Below, piece after piece: positions 1-8,018 of a DNA stretch of 36,485 bases. The notes beneath the pieces were generated by a model. The model saw only the letters and a list, made by a program, of their open reading frames with translations. It was not told where the DNA came from and searched no databases. How positions within the stretch are numbered: position 1 is the first letter of the stretch; each line of letters begins with the position of its first letter. The stretch spans positions 1 to 36,485 of the forward strand of contig CANHWU010000009.1 of assembly GCA_947464415.1 (NCBI GenBank). Direction: 5' to 3'. Source of the DNA: Flavobacteriales bacterium (GTDB lineage: Bacteria; Bacteroidota; Bacteroidia; Flavobacteriales_D; Sanyastnellaceae). The position numbers were made by a program, and so were the translations under genes.

Positions 1-246
1 ATTGTGCTCAAGGTTCCTTCCTTGTCTGAACGATTAGAGGATATCCCATTGCTGGCAGATTATTTTTTAGGAAGAATTTGTGAAGATTACGGCAGAGTCA
101 AAAAGAAGTTGGCTTCAGAGGCCATCAAGCAATTGCAAAAACACTCTTGGACGGGAAATATCCGTGAGTTCAGAAATGTAATAGAACGCCTAGTGATTCT
201 CGGTGGGGAGACCATCAGTGTTGAGGACGTCAAGAAATATCTTTGA
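1..246 (+). CDS. Sigma-54-dependent transcriptional regulator, C-terminal fragment
   Basis: This is the 3' end of a gene that starts before the window. The frame is open from base 1 (I-V-L-K-V-P-S-L-S-E-R) and ends at TGA 244-246. The pattern VPSLSERLEDIPLL, followed by WTGNIREFRNVIERL, is typical of the end of the AAA+ domain of sigma-54 activators (NtrC/AtoC type), which use ATP to open sigma-54 promoters. REF replaces the usual REL. The protein stops about 20 residues after this motif, so there is no room for the Fis-type DNA-binding domain that most proteobacterial members carry; HTH-less members are, from memory, common in Bacteroidota. Any receiver or other sensory domain would lie outside the window. 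It converges on clpX with abutting stop codons and no visible terminator. Confidence 0.85.
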   Translation: MVLKVPSLSERLEDIPLLADYFLGRICEDYGRVKKKLASEAIKQLQKHSWTGNIREFRNVIERLVILGGETISVEDVKKYL

Positions 247-1482
247 TCACGCCGCGTGAAGCGTGTTTATAGACGATTTGTCAAACTGCTTCTTCGCCAT
301 CTCCAATGTGATTTTCAACTCTTTGTCTTCTGGAACATGAGATGGGGTGGTGAACATAATATCGGTCATGATGGCCTCACAAATAGAACGAAGTCCTCTG
401 GCCCCTAGTTTGTACTCCATGGCTTTGGAGACGATGAAATCCAATACCTTTTTATCAAAACTGAGCTTGATGCCATCCAACTCAAACAACTTTACATATT
501 GTTTGATGAGTGCGTTTTTAGGTTCGGTAAGAATTCTTCTCAGGGCACTTTCATCCAAAGGGTTTAAATAACTGAGTACTGGAAAGCGTCCAATTAATTC
601 CGGAATCAAACCAAAACGCTTAAGGTCTAAAGGAGAAATGAATTGGAGGATAGATTGTGCTCCGAGATCGTCTTGATTTTTGGTGGAGAAACCAATAGCC
701 GTGGTATTGATTCTTCGGGCTATGATTTTATCCATTCCATCAAAAGCGCCTCCGCAAATGAAGAGGATATTTTTTGTGTCAATCTGTATCAATTTTTGCT
801 CAGGATGCTTCCTTCCTCCTTGAGGGGGTACTCCCACAACGGACCCTTCAAGCAATTTCAATAAACCTTGCTGGACGCCTTCTCCGCTCACATCGCGAGT
901 GATACTCGGATTATCACTTTTTCTGGCAATTTTATCAATTTCATCAATAAAAACAATTCCCTTTTCTGCACGTGCAGCATCAAAATCGGCGTTTTGCAAA
1001 AGCTTGGATAAAATGCTCTCTACATCTTCTCCTACATAACCCGCTTCTGTCAATACGGTGGCATCTGCGATGGCAAAAGGAACATTGATAATTTTAGCAA
1101 TGGTTTTAGCCAATAAGGTTTTTCCTGTACCTGTTTCTCCCACTAAAATGACATTTGATTTTTCAATTTCGATGTCATCTTGTTTAGATTTTGTTGTTTT
1201 TTGAGACAACCTTTTGTAATGATTATAAACAGCAACGCTCAATACTTTTTTAGCATCTTCTTGACCAATGATGAAATCATCTAACTGTTTTTTTATTTCA
1301 AGAGGTTTGAAATTTTTAAAGTTTTGGTGCTTCTCTACCTTTTCCTCCTTTGGACTTTCTTCATTGAGAATCCTATAGGCTTGTGTAGAGCAATCATTGC
1401 AAATGTGTCCGTGAATACCCGCAATGAGCATCTTCACTTCGTCTTTTTTTCTACCGCAAAAGGAACATTGTATATCTTTCAT
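247..1482 (-). CDS. clpX: ATP-dependent Clp protease ATP-binding subunit ClpX
   Basis: ClpX is the AAA+ unfoldase that recognises tagged substrates and feeds them to ClpP in the cytoplasm. The 411-residue length is normal. The N-terminal zinc-binding domain has Cys6, Cys9, Cys28 and Cys31. Further on are Walker A GETGTGKT, pore-loop 1 GYVGED, Walker [10 protein letters not shown], the conserved [18 protein letters not shown] segment, the ClpP-docking IGF loop (TAIGFS) and sensor-2 [10 protein letters not shown]. All key motifs are intact. The gene lies 34 bp downstream of priA on the same strand. A good promoter match in that gap (TATCTTTG, with TTG 21 bp upstream) suggests it can be transcribed independently of priA. 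Its 3' end abuts the sigma-54 regulator. Confidence 0.98.
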   Translation of the reverse strand: MKDIQCSFCGRKKDEVKMLIAGIHGHICNDCSTQAYRILNEESPKEEKVEKHQNFKNFKPLEIKKQLDDFIIGQEDAKKVLSVAVYNHYKRLSQKTTKSKQDDIEIEKSNVILVGETGTGKTLLAKTIAKIINVPFAIADATVLTEAGYVGEDVESILSKLLQNADFDAARAEKGIVFIDEIDKIARKSDNPSITRDVSGEGVQQGLLKLLEGSVVGVPPQGGRKHPEQKLIQIDTKNILFICGGAFDGMDKIIARRINTTAIGFSTKNQDDLGAQSILQFISPLDLKRFGLIPELIGRFPVLSYLNPLDESALRRILTEPKNALIKQYVKLFELDGIKLSFDKKVLDFIVSKAMEYKLGARGLRSICEAIMTDIMFTTPSHVPEDKELKITLEMAKKQFDKSSINTLHAA

Positions 1483-1504
1483 GAGTCACTTTAAAAAATT
1501 TTGG

Positions 1505-1512
1505 CAAAGATA
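1505..1512 (-). promoter_or_regulatory. Predicted clpX promoter (-7 element)
   Basis: The minus strand reads TATCTTTG, an exact match to the Bacteroidota -7 consensus TAnnTTTG. A TTG (plus-strand bases 1534-1536) stands 21 bp upstream, within the 17-23 bp spacing reported for Flavobacterium promoters. The predicted leader is roughly 15-20 nt before the clpX ATG. The TTG lies inside the 3' end of priA and inside the 14-bp palindrome at 1531-1544. Confidence 0.6.
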
Positions 1513-1516
1513 GGAT

Positions 1517-3973
1517 TTATTGAGGGTCCACATCAATATTGATGCGTGTTTTGTGATGAGGGGGATGTAGTTTTAAACCATCGATGATTTTTTTAATTTT
1601 TGTTTTATCTGCTGCTAGATTTTTACCGTTGGCGATTTTAATGGTAATGATCCGTATGTGATATAGGTTGATTTTAGAAACGAAAGGTTTTTCAGGGCCC
1701 AATATCCCTTCTGCAAAAGATTGTCTCAGTAACTGAGTAGTAAATTTTGCAGTTTCTTCTAGTTCGAATTCATTTTTATTTTTCAATGTCAGTTGCACCA
1801 TTCGAATGAAGGGGGGATAGGCATATTGGTAACGTTCTTGAATTTCTTTCTCATAAAAGGTGGCGTAATCATGTTTTTGAACCAGAGGATAGATCCAGTG
1901 TTCTGGTTGAGTGGTTTGGATAATAACCAATCCTTTGTGCTCACCCCTTCCGGCTCTTCCGGCCACTTGTACCATGATTTGAAAACTTCTTTCTATAGCC
2001 CTGAAATCAGGAAAAGCCAAAAGTCGATCAGCGTGCATGATTCCTACTAGCGTGACATTGCCAAAATCCAATCCTTTTGTCACCATCTGTGTACCAACCA
2101 ATACTTGAATTTCTCCCGATTGAAAACGTTCTAAAATTTCGCTATGACTATTTTTATTTTTAGTGGTATCTCCATCCATACGTTGTATACTGAGATTTGG
2201 AAATAACCCTTGGATTTCTTCTTCAATCTTCTCTGTTCCAGCGCCAAGCATTTTGAGATCCGAAGATTTACATACATCGCATTGTTTTGGGGGTTGTATT
2301 TTATAACCACAGTAATGACAGTTCAGTTGGTGGTTGTATTTATGATAAGTTAAGCTTACATCACATCGAGTGCATTTTGGAATCCAACCACAAGTTTGAC
2401 ATTGCCATTGCGGCGTATATCCTCGTCTATTTTGAAAAAGAATGATTTGCTGATGTAATTGCGTGGCCACATCAATCTGAGAGGCCAGTCTTTCAGAAAA
2501 AGTGTGATTGTTTTTTTTCTCTTTTCGTTCTTTGATCAAATCCACCAGCTCAATGATGGGCATGGGTTTATTGCCAAAGCGCTCTAGAATTTCTACCAAT
2601 CCATATCGATTGGTTTTGGCATTTCTGTAGGATTCAATGGAGGGAGTAGCGCTTCCCAATAAGACTTTCGCCTCGTGTAAATGAGCGAGTACAATAGCGG
2701 CATCTCGGCCATGGTATCGAGGGGCTGGATCTTGTTGCTTGTAGCTACTGTCATGTTCTTCATCTACGATGATGAGGCCTACTCTTTCAAATGGAAGAAG
2801 AAGCGAGCTCCTGGCTCCAATGATGATATCGTACTCTCCTGGCTCATGAGAGATAACTTTGCTCCAAGTTTCAGTTCTTTCATTTCCATTGTATCCGCTA
2901 TGATAAACCCCTGCACGCGCTCCGAAGTACTGTTTTAATCTTTGCACTATTTGGGTAGTAAGGGCAATTTCTGGCACAAGAAACAACACTTGTTTTCCTT
3001 GAAGGATTTGCTCCTCAATCAAATGTGCATAGATGGCGGTTTTTCCGCTACCGGTGGATCCGTGCAACAATACTGTGGACATCTCTTTCCAAGCGTTTTG
3101 AATAGACTTTAATGCCTCATTTTGAGCATCGCTTAGGTCAGGAATTTTGATTTCAGGTAATAAAGGTTCAATCAATCTGTCCACTGTTCTTTTTTCTTCC
3201 TGGAGCCAGTTTTTCTTGAGTAAGGTGTTGAGAACTGAGGAGCTCTGAGAGGCGCTTTCGAGCAATTTATTTTTAGGAATGCTTTCTTTGCCGTTTTGAG
3301 AGAGATCAAGAAAGCTTTGAGCCAATTGAAATTGTTTGGGAAATTTATGTTCAATATTGCTCAGATGTTCCTTCCACTCTTCGATGGTAAGTGGAGAATG
3401 GATGAAAAATTGCGTTTTGGGTTTGAAGCGTTGTTTAATGGCATCCATCGGGAAAATGGCCTCTTTATCCATCAATTGTTTCACTAGGTTAAAAATGACT
3501 TTGGATTTTATTTTCTTTTGAATTTCTTCCAATGTCATTTGCCCATTCATCGCGATTTCATACAAGATGGCCTTTTCCTCTGTTGAATATTGGGGGTTAT
3601 CCGGTTGGATGTGATCATATAGCGCATACTGTATCTCACTGTCAAATTTTAATCCGGGTGGCAGGGCCGAGAGCATTACCTCCCCTATCGAGCATAAGTA
3701 GTAATCAGCAATCCAACTCCAAAATTGAATTTGTTTCTCGGTAACGATGGGTATTTCGTCAATTACAGATTCGATTTCTTTAGCTTCATACTCCTCTGGA
3801 ATATGATCATGGATACCAATAATGATGGCGGCATATTTTTTCTTGGCTCCCAAGGGAACCACCACTCGAATACCACTTTGAATAAGAGATTGGAAATGTT
3901 CTGGGACGCAATACGTGAGAGGCCTTGGCAGCGCCAAAGGCAGAATCACGTCAACAAATATCTGTTTTTCCAT
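1517..3973 (-). CDS. priA: Primosomal protein N' (PriA helicase)
   Basis: PriA is the 3'-to-5' DNA helicase that recognises stalled forks and reloads the replisome. At 818 residues it has the length usual for Bacteroidota. The N-terminal 3'-DNA-binding domain starts FVDVILPLALPRPLTY, which supports this ATG. The helicase core has Walker A GSTGSGKT, the DEEH box (IIVDEEHDSSYKQ) and GSATPSIES. The zinc-binding insertion has four CxxC pairs (CQTC, CTRC, CHYC, CDVC). Helicase motifs V/VI are VGTQMVTKGLDF and QVAGRAGRG. The gene lies between clpP and clpX, which are more often neighbours. A strong minus-strand terminator ends 4 nt before its start codon, leaving no space for an ordinary promoter in the gap. 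Confidence 0.97.
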   Translation of the reverse strand: MEKQIFVDVILPLALPRPLTYCVPEHFQSLIQSGIRVVVPLGAKKKYAAIIIGIHDHIPEEYEAKEIESVIDEIPIVTEKQIQFWSWIADYYLCSIGEVMLSALPPGLKFDSEIQYALYDHIQPDNPQYSTEEKAILYEIAMNGQMTLEEIQKKIKSKVIFNLVKQLMDKEAIFPMDAIKQRFKPKTQFFIHSPLTIEEWKEHLSNIEHKFPKQFQLAQSFLDLSQNGKESIPKNKLLESASQSSSVLNTLLKKNWLQEEKRTVDRLIEPLLPEIKIPDLSDAQNEALKSIQNAWKEMSTVLLHGSTGSGKTAIYAHLIEEQILQGKQVLFLVPEIALTTQIVQRLKQYFGARAGVYHSGYNGNERTETWSKVISHEPGEYDIIIGARSSLLLPFERVGLIIVDEEHDSSYKQQDPAPRYHGRDAAIVLAHLHEAKVLLGSATPSIESYRNAKTNRYGLVEILERFGNKPMPIIELVDLIKERKEKKNNHTFSERLASQIDVATQLHQQIILFQNRRGYTPQWQCQTCGWIPKCTRCDVSLTYHKYNHQLNCHYCGYKIQPPKQCDVCKSSDLKMLGAGTEKIEEEIQGLFPNLSIQRMDGDTTKNKNSHSEILERFQSGEIQVLVGTQMVTKGLDFGNVTLVGIMHADRLLAFPDFRAIERSFQIMVQVAGRAGRGEHKGLVIIQTTQPEHWIYPLVQKHDYATFYEKEIQERYQYAYPPFIRMVQLTLKNKNEFELEETAKFTTQLLRQSFAEGILGPEKPFVSKINLYHIRIITIKIANGKNLAADKTKIKKIIDGLKLHPPHHKTRINIDVDPQ
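1531..1544. promoter_or_regulatory. 14-bp perfect palindrome over the clpX -33 site
   Basis: CATCAATATTGATG is its own reverse complement. It overlaps the TTG of the predicted clpX promoter and is inside the last codons of priA. It could be an operator for a dimeric regulator. It could also be a chance product of the I-N-I-D codons. No regulator is identified. Confidence 0.3.
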
Positions 3974-3977
3974 TACT

Positions 3978-4003
3978 AAAAAAGGCCGCCCATGGCGGCC
4001 TTT
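3978..4003 (-). terminator. Intrinsic terminator between clpP and priA
   Basis: A perfect 10-bp stem (plus-strand arms AAAGGCCGCC and GGCGGCCTTT, 3981-3990 and 3994-4003) closes a 3-nt loop. On the minus strand it is followed by a run of six T, three of them in the stem. It should end the clpP transcript. The T run is only 4 nt from the priA ATG, so priA needs read-through or a promoter inside clpP. Confidence 0.85.
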
Positions 4004-4020
4004 GATCTCTTGCTTATTTT

Positions 4021-4698
4021 TTATCTTTTTCTTTCTAGGACTTCATCGATCATGCCGTACTCTTTGGCTTCTGAGGCAATCATCCAATAATCACGATCAC
4101 TGTCTTCCCATACTTGTTCGTAGGGTTTTCCCGAATGAGAGGAAATGATTTCGTATAATTCTTTTTTCAATTTTTGAATCTCACGAGCGGTGATTTCGAT
4201 ATCTGATGCTTGACCTCTCGCACCTCCTAAAGGCTGATGGATCATCACACGGCTATGCTTTAAACCGGTTCTTTTTCCCGCATGCCCTGCGCACAATAAG
4301 ACAGCTCCCATTGAGGCAGCCATTCCTGTACAAATGGTGGCAACATCTGGATTGATGTATTGCATAGTGTCATAAATTCCCAAACCTGCGTAAACACTAC
4401 CTCCAGGTGAGTTGATATAAATTTGGATGTCTTTGCTGGAGTCCGTGTTTTCCAAAAACAATAGTTGGGCCTGAATGATGTTGGCTATATAATCGTCAAT
4501 TTCTGTTCCCAGGAAAATAATCCTGTCTGCCATCAACCTGGAAAAGACATCCACCTCTCTAAAAGGCATATTTCTTTCTTCAATGACGGTTCTGGTCATC
4601 ATTTCGGGACCATACATGTGAGAGACTACATCGTCAACTGTAGTTCCGCTAATTCCTCTGTTGTGGATGGCATAATGCCTAAATTCTTTTCTATTCAT
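4021..4698 (-). CDS. clpP: ATP-dependent Clp protease proteolytic subunit ClpP
   Basis: ClpP is the serine-protease barrel that degrades substrates unfolded by ClpX. The 225 residues are usual for Bacteroidota ClpP, including a longer N-terminal propeptide region. The oxyanion-hole segment [11 protein letters not shown], catalytic Ser129 in GMAASMGA, His154 in MIHQPLGG and the Asp in DRDYWM are all present, so the enzyme should be active. The start lies only 11 bp downstream of the wzc-like stop codon, so the gene may be partly read through from that gene. A weak -7-like sequence (TTAATTTG, one mismatch) overlaps the gap. The perfect hairpin downstream should terminate the transcript before priA. 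Confidence 0.98.
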   Translation of the reverse strand: MNRKEFRHYAIHNRGISGTTVDDVVSHMYGPEMMTRTVIEERNMPFREVDVFSRLMADRIIFLGTEIDDYIANIIQAQLLFLENTDSSKDIQIYINSPGGSVYAGLGIYDTMQYINPDVATICTGMAASMGAVLLCAGHAGKRTGLKHSRVMIHQPLGGARGQASDIEITAREIQKLKKELYEIISSHSGKPYEQVWEDSDRDYWMIASEAKEYGMIDEVLERKR

Positions 4699-4709
4699 TC
4701 GTATTCAAA

Positions 4710-7112
4710 TTAATCTTTATTTTTTTCAGTGTACTCGCTATATCCGTAACGATATCCCTCTCCATATCCATATCCATATCCATACACATATCCGTATCCG
4801 TATTTATAGGCGTATTTGGAATAATAGTATCTCCATCTATTTTGTTTAATATTATTGAGCAACAAAGTAACGTGATTTATTTCATTTTGAATCATTACTT
4901 CTTCTAAAAATTTAACCCCTTGCTTGGTGGCTTTTAAAGTATTCAATACGAAAACACTAAGTTGAACTTTGTTTAAAAGCACCAATGCGTCACTGATCAA
5001 TGCAAGTGGAGGGGTATCGATAATGATGACATCATAAATTTCTTCCATCTCATTGATCAACTCATCCACTTTTTTGGACAGCACTAATTCCGAGGCATTG
5101 GGGGGAACAGGGCCAGCAAGAATCAAATCGAGTCCGGAAATTTGGGTATTCGTAATCGCATCTTTTGCCGCTATTTGACCAACAATGATGCTCGAAACAC
5201 CTTTGGTATTTTGCAATTTGAAAACTTTATGAATTTTCGGTTTATGCATATCAAAGTCGAGCACGATTACCTTTTTGCCTGCTTTTGCGAGCGTAGCTCC
5301 TAAATTTACAGCTGTAAATGTTTTTCCTTCACCCGGATGCAGTGATGAAACCAACATTCTTTTCTTCCCTTCCTCGGGGAGTAAATATTGCAGGTTGGTT
5401 CTGATAGATCTAAATGATTCGCTGATGTTACTTCTCGGAGCATGATCGATAGCAATAGGAAAGCTTTCGGCCTCCTCATAGTGAGGAATACCTCCAATTG
5501 TAGGGATGGTGGAGATGGATTTTAATTCTCTTAGGGTTTCTATTCGCTCAAACAAAACGCTTCTCACAAATCCGACCAAAAGAGCCAAAACAAATCCAAT
5601 TCCAATGGAGAGAAAAGTATATTGATTCCTGTCCGGGCCCACTACCCCGAGAGATCTTGCTTTTTCTACAATTGAAGTTTCTGGGATAATCCCCGCCCTT
5701 GCGATGATGGTGTTAGCTCTTTTCTCGAGGAGGTAATTGTATAGACCTTCGTTGATAGTTAATTTTCTTTCAATTCCGAACAATTCTCTTTTATCTTCCG
5801 GAATATCCTTTAGTTTCAGTTCTATGAATTTTTGACTTTCCTCAAGTTGGTCTATCCTCTTTTGAAAGTTGTTGGCACTGTTTTCAAGATATGCGGTGAT
5901 CGTCTTTAAAATGGTTGTAATCTCTTTGTCAATTCGAACAATCCTCGAGTCTGCTGGCTTTATGTCAATCAAAAGATTGGTTCTTCTTTGTTTTAATTCA
6001 AACAATTTATTGATATAACTATTGATTTGAGGGTCATCAGTATTTGTTGTTTGTGGTATATCTTCATCAATTGAAATCTCCTTGAAGAAGTTTTTGAGAT
6101 CTTTATAGGCAATGATTTTTTGTTTGATTTTTTCAATTTCTTGTATGTTCTCATTCAATTGACTGAAAGCACTTTTTTGTTCCGCGGTCAAATCGATGTA
6201 TCCATTTTCTTGACTGTATTGATCGTATTTATTTCCCAAGGAATCAATTATTGTGGTGATTTCAGAAATTTGTTTGTCAATGTATTTTAAAGTCTTTTCA
6301 TTTACTTCAACTTGATTGTAAATGGTTTGTTCGATGTATTCTTTAGTCAGGGTGTCAAGGAACTGCTGGGCATTTTGAGCAAGTCCATCGTTGATTGATA
6401 AGGTAAGAATACTTGAGTTATTGCTGTTGCCAATTTTAATGGCGGAGGCATATTTGTTGATGAGATAGTCTCGTTTATGAACAATGAATTTAAATGTTTG
6501 CTCCTTGATGGTTTCCATTTCCTCAGCGGAAATTCCAGAAGCAAGATTTATTTTTAGTGTATACCAGTTTTCTTCATACTCTTTGTTGAATTCATACTCC
6601 TTGAAGTATTTAACGCCGCCTAATTCAAATGAGAGTTGATACTTTGTCTCATCAATAAGTTTTACAAAAAATGGAACATTGTATAAACGAGGCATAATTT
6701 GCTTCCAATCGAGCTGCAAGTCAAGTGCCCCAAAATTCTCTACTTGCGCGGTTTTAATTCTACCTACGATGAAATAACTAATATTGAATTTTAATTTATC
6801 AATTACTCTTCCAACTAGATCTTTTGACGTAATTACTCTTTTTTGGTTAGTTAAATCCTGAACGACGTCATAATATCCGACACTATTGAGAATTTTACTC
6901 TGATAGTCATGGGTTTGATTGGTTTTTAAAAGTATCTCGGCTTGTGCTCCATAAATATCTGCTAATCTATGGCTATAGAAATAAGCAAAAACAAAGGAGA
7001 TGCTGCAAAAAATGGGTAAAAATATCCAGTTTTTACTAAGAAATTTGATGACCGGTAGGAAATCGGTAATATCAAATAGGCCTGTCTTTTTTGGCTTTAT
7101 ACTTTTATCCAC
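4710..7112 (-). CDS. Wzc-like polysaccharide co-polymerase and tyrosine autokinase
   Basis: This inner-membrane protein controls export and chain length of exopolysaccharide or capsule through cycles of tyrosine phosphorylation. A first membrane segment (about residues 29-47) starts the Wzz-type domain. A long, mostly helical and probably coiled-coil periplasmic region follows, then a second membrane segment near residue 504. The cytoplasmic BY-kinase domain has Walker A HPGEGKT (about 595), Walker A' VIVLDFDMHKPK and Walker B VIIIDTPP. The C-terminal tail (about 759-795) carries 16 tyrosines alternating mainly with glycine, the expected autophosphorylation cluster. It is encoded by a hexanucleotide repeat. 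The start codon is GTG (bases 7110-7112). No polymerase, flippase or glycosyltransferase is adjacent, but an exosortase operon is divergent from it, a known association with EPS loci. Confidence 0.92.
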   Translation of the reverse strand: MDKSIKPKKTGLFDITDFLPVIKFLSKNWIFLPIFCSISFVFAYFYSHRLADIYGAQAEILLKTNQTHDYQSKILNSVGYYDVVQDLTNQKRVITSKDLVGRVIDKLKFNISYFIVGRIKTAQVENFGALDLQLDWKQIMPRLYNVPFFVKLIDETKYQLSFELGGVKYFKEYEFNKEYEENWYTLKINLASGISAEEMETIKEQTFKFIVHKRDYLINKYASAIKIGNSNNSSILTLSINDGLAQNAQQFLDTLTKEYIEQTIYNQVEVNEKTLKYIDKQISEITTIIDSLGNKYDQYSQENGYIDLTAEQKSAFSQLNENIQEIEKIKQKIIAYKDLKNFFKEISIDEDIPQTTNTDDPQINSYINKLFELKQRRTNLLIDIKPADSRIVRIDKEITTILKTITAYLENSANNFQKRIDQLEESQKFIELKLKDIPEDKRELFGIERKLTINEGLYNYLLEKRANTIIARAGIIPETSIVEKARSLGVVGPDRNQYTFLSIGIGFVLALLVGFVRSVLFERIETLRELKSISTIPTIGGIPHYEEAESFPIAIDHAPRSNISESFRSIRTNLQYLLPEEGKKRMLVSSLHPGEGKTFTAVNLGATLAKAGKKVIVLDFDMHKPKIHKVFKLQNTKGVSSIIVGQIAAKDAITNTQISGLDLILAGPVPPNASELVLSKKVDELINEMEEIYDVIIIDTPPLALISDALVLLNKVQLSVFVLNTLKATKQGVKFLEEVMIQNEINHVTLLLNNIKQNRWRYYYSKYAYKYGYGYVYGYGYGYGEGYRYGYSEYTEKNKD
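4762..4803 (-). repeat. Hexanucleotide tandem repeat encoding the Tyr-Gly tail
   Basis: There are seven imperfect 6-bp units on the plus strand (CCATAT x3, CCATAC, ACATAT, CCGTAT x2), with degenerate units beyond the low-coordinate end. Read on the minus strand they encode alternating Gly and Tyr in the wzc-like kinase tail. The unit is two codons, so slippage would change tyrosine number without shifting frame. Confidence 0.85.
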
Positions 7113-7195
7113 ATTGACTTTTCTTAGAACAAAGAACGATTAAAAAAAATAACAGATCATCTCGACATGGGTTCAATAACCAACAAAAATTTGTT

Positions 7196-7203
7196 TATAT
7201 TTG
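7196..7203 (+). promoter_or_regulatory. Predicted promoter (-7 element) of the exosortase operon
   Basis: TATATTTG matches TAnnTTTG exactly, 16 nt before the ATG at 7220. No TTG is seen at the usual -33 spacing. The 107-bp gap between this gene and the divergent wzc-like gene is the only space for promoters of both; no exact -7 match is seen for wzc. Confidence 0.5.
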
Positions 7204-7219
7204 TCATTAATTAGCACTG

Positions 7220-7495
7220 ATGATGAGTAAGAGAATTGCCCTTGTACTTTTAGTTACATTCTCCTTTTTTCGGTTCGTTTCTGCTCAAGATGGGACCAAT
7301 CCCGATCCTGGTGGAGGAGAGAGTCCAACTGGTTTTGCTTGTGACCCACCTTGTCCGGTCAACTATGAGTGTGTTGATGGTCAGTGTATTTGTAACAATT
7401 GTAATATTCCAATTGATGGTGATATTTACATTCTTATTTTTTCAGGACTTGCAATTGGAGGTTTCCGGTGGATGAGGCACCAGCAACGTGCTTAA
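7220..7495 (+). CDS. Small cysteine-rich secreted protein with exosortase-type (PIDG) C-terminal sorting signal
   Basis: The 91-residue protein has a signal peptide (residues 1-22, ending VSA before Gln23). A short linker rich in Gly and Pro follows, then a compact block of six cysteines (Cys41, 45, 51, 56, 58, 61) around CVDGQCIC that resembles a small EGF-like or disulfide-knot fold. The C-terminus has the three-part layout of exosortase substrates: PIDG (64-67), a hydrophobic segment (about 69-82) and a basic end with Arg83, Arg86 and Arg90. If both ends are removed the mature product is only about 41 residues. The exosortase gene overlaps its stop codon, so it is the obvious substrate. 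I recall a PID-CTERM sorting family in Bacteroidota that this fits; a profile search is needed to confirm it. Its function is unknown. Confidence 0.8.
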   Translation: MMSKRIALVLLVTFSFFRFVSAQDGTNPDPGGGESPTGFACDPPCPVNYECVDGQCICNNCNIPIDGDIYILIFSGLAIGGFRWMRHQQRA

Positions 7496-8018
7496 CACAT
7501 TATTCAGAAAATCGGAGCTTTCTAGATTTCTTTTTTTTGTTGTGGGAGGTTATTTTATTTGGCTGTTACTGTATGAATTAGTCATTTTACCCTTCACCAA
7601 AATTGACGAGTATCTGATTCATTTTTTGGTGCAGCTGAGTGCGAAAATCCTCTGTTTCTTCGGTAATGTTATTACACTCAATGAAGGGAGTTTTTCACAT
7701 ACTATCGTCATGGATGGCAGGTATAGTGTATTCGTAAGTCCAAATTGCGATGCTCTTTCTGTGGTGGCCGTTTTCATCATTGTTACTTTGTCCTTTTCTG
7801 GCCGTAAGAAGGCGCTATTGTATTTCATTCCATTTGGTGCGATGGTCATTGAAACTATTAATCTATTGAGGATCGTTGGCTTATCTCTCATTCATCGCTT
7901 TTATCCCGGCTGGTTGAAATTTAATCATGATTATACATTTACAATCGTAGTCTATGCAGTGGTTATTTTGTTGTGGTGGTGGTGGTTTCAAAAAATGAAT
8001 GTGAAGCTAAAGCCATGA
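7488..8018 (+). CDS. Exosortase (archaeosortase/exosortase family, XrtX-like)
   Basis: This is a multi-pass membrane transpeptidase expected to cut the sorting tail of PEP-CTERM-like proteins and pass them to an acceptor at the cell surface. In 176 residues there are about five hydrophobic segments. The family's catalytic residues are visible: Cys87 in SPNCDAL, Arg128 in NLLRIVGL and His147 in NHDYTF. It is much shorter than proteobacterial exosortases of about 280-500 residues but similar to small Bacteroidota members. The start is GTG at 7488, overlapping the stop of the putative substrate by 8 nt, which suggests translational coupling. The XrtX assignment is from memory of family naming; XrtF or another small subfamily is possible. 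Membership of the superfamily is secure from the triad and topology. Confidence 0.88.
   Translation: MLNTLFRKSELSRFLFFVVGGYFIWLLLYELVILPFTKIDEYLIHFLVQLSAKILCFFGNVITLNEGSFSHTIVMDGRYSVFVSPNCDALSVVAVFIIVTLSFSGRKKALLYFIPFGAMVIETINLLRIVGLSLIHRFYPGWLKFNHDYTFTIVVYAVVILLWWWWFQKMNVKLKP

Noticed and set aside
247-275. Short inverted repeats (CACGC/GCGTG) just after the clpX and sigma-54 regulator stop codons
   Set aside because: Stems are only about 5 bp and no T run follows on either strand, so I do not call a terminator.
4705-4713. Possible clpP -7 element TTAATTTG
   Set aside because: It has one mismatch in the important TA pair and no TTG at the correct distance, so it is too weak to list as a promoter.
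7973-8014. Longer start for the exosortase-associated membrane protein
   Set aside because: The extra residues (VVVVSKNECEAKA) are the exosortase end read in another frame. The ATG at 8015 gives an ATGA overlap and a proper membrane-protein N-terminus.
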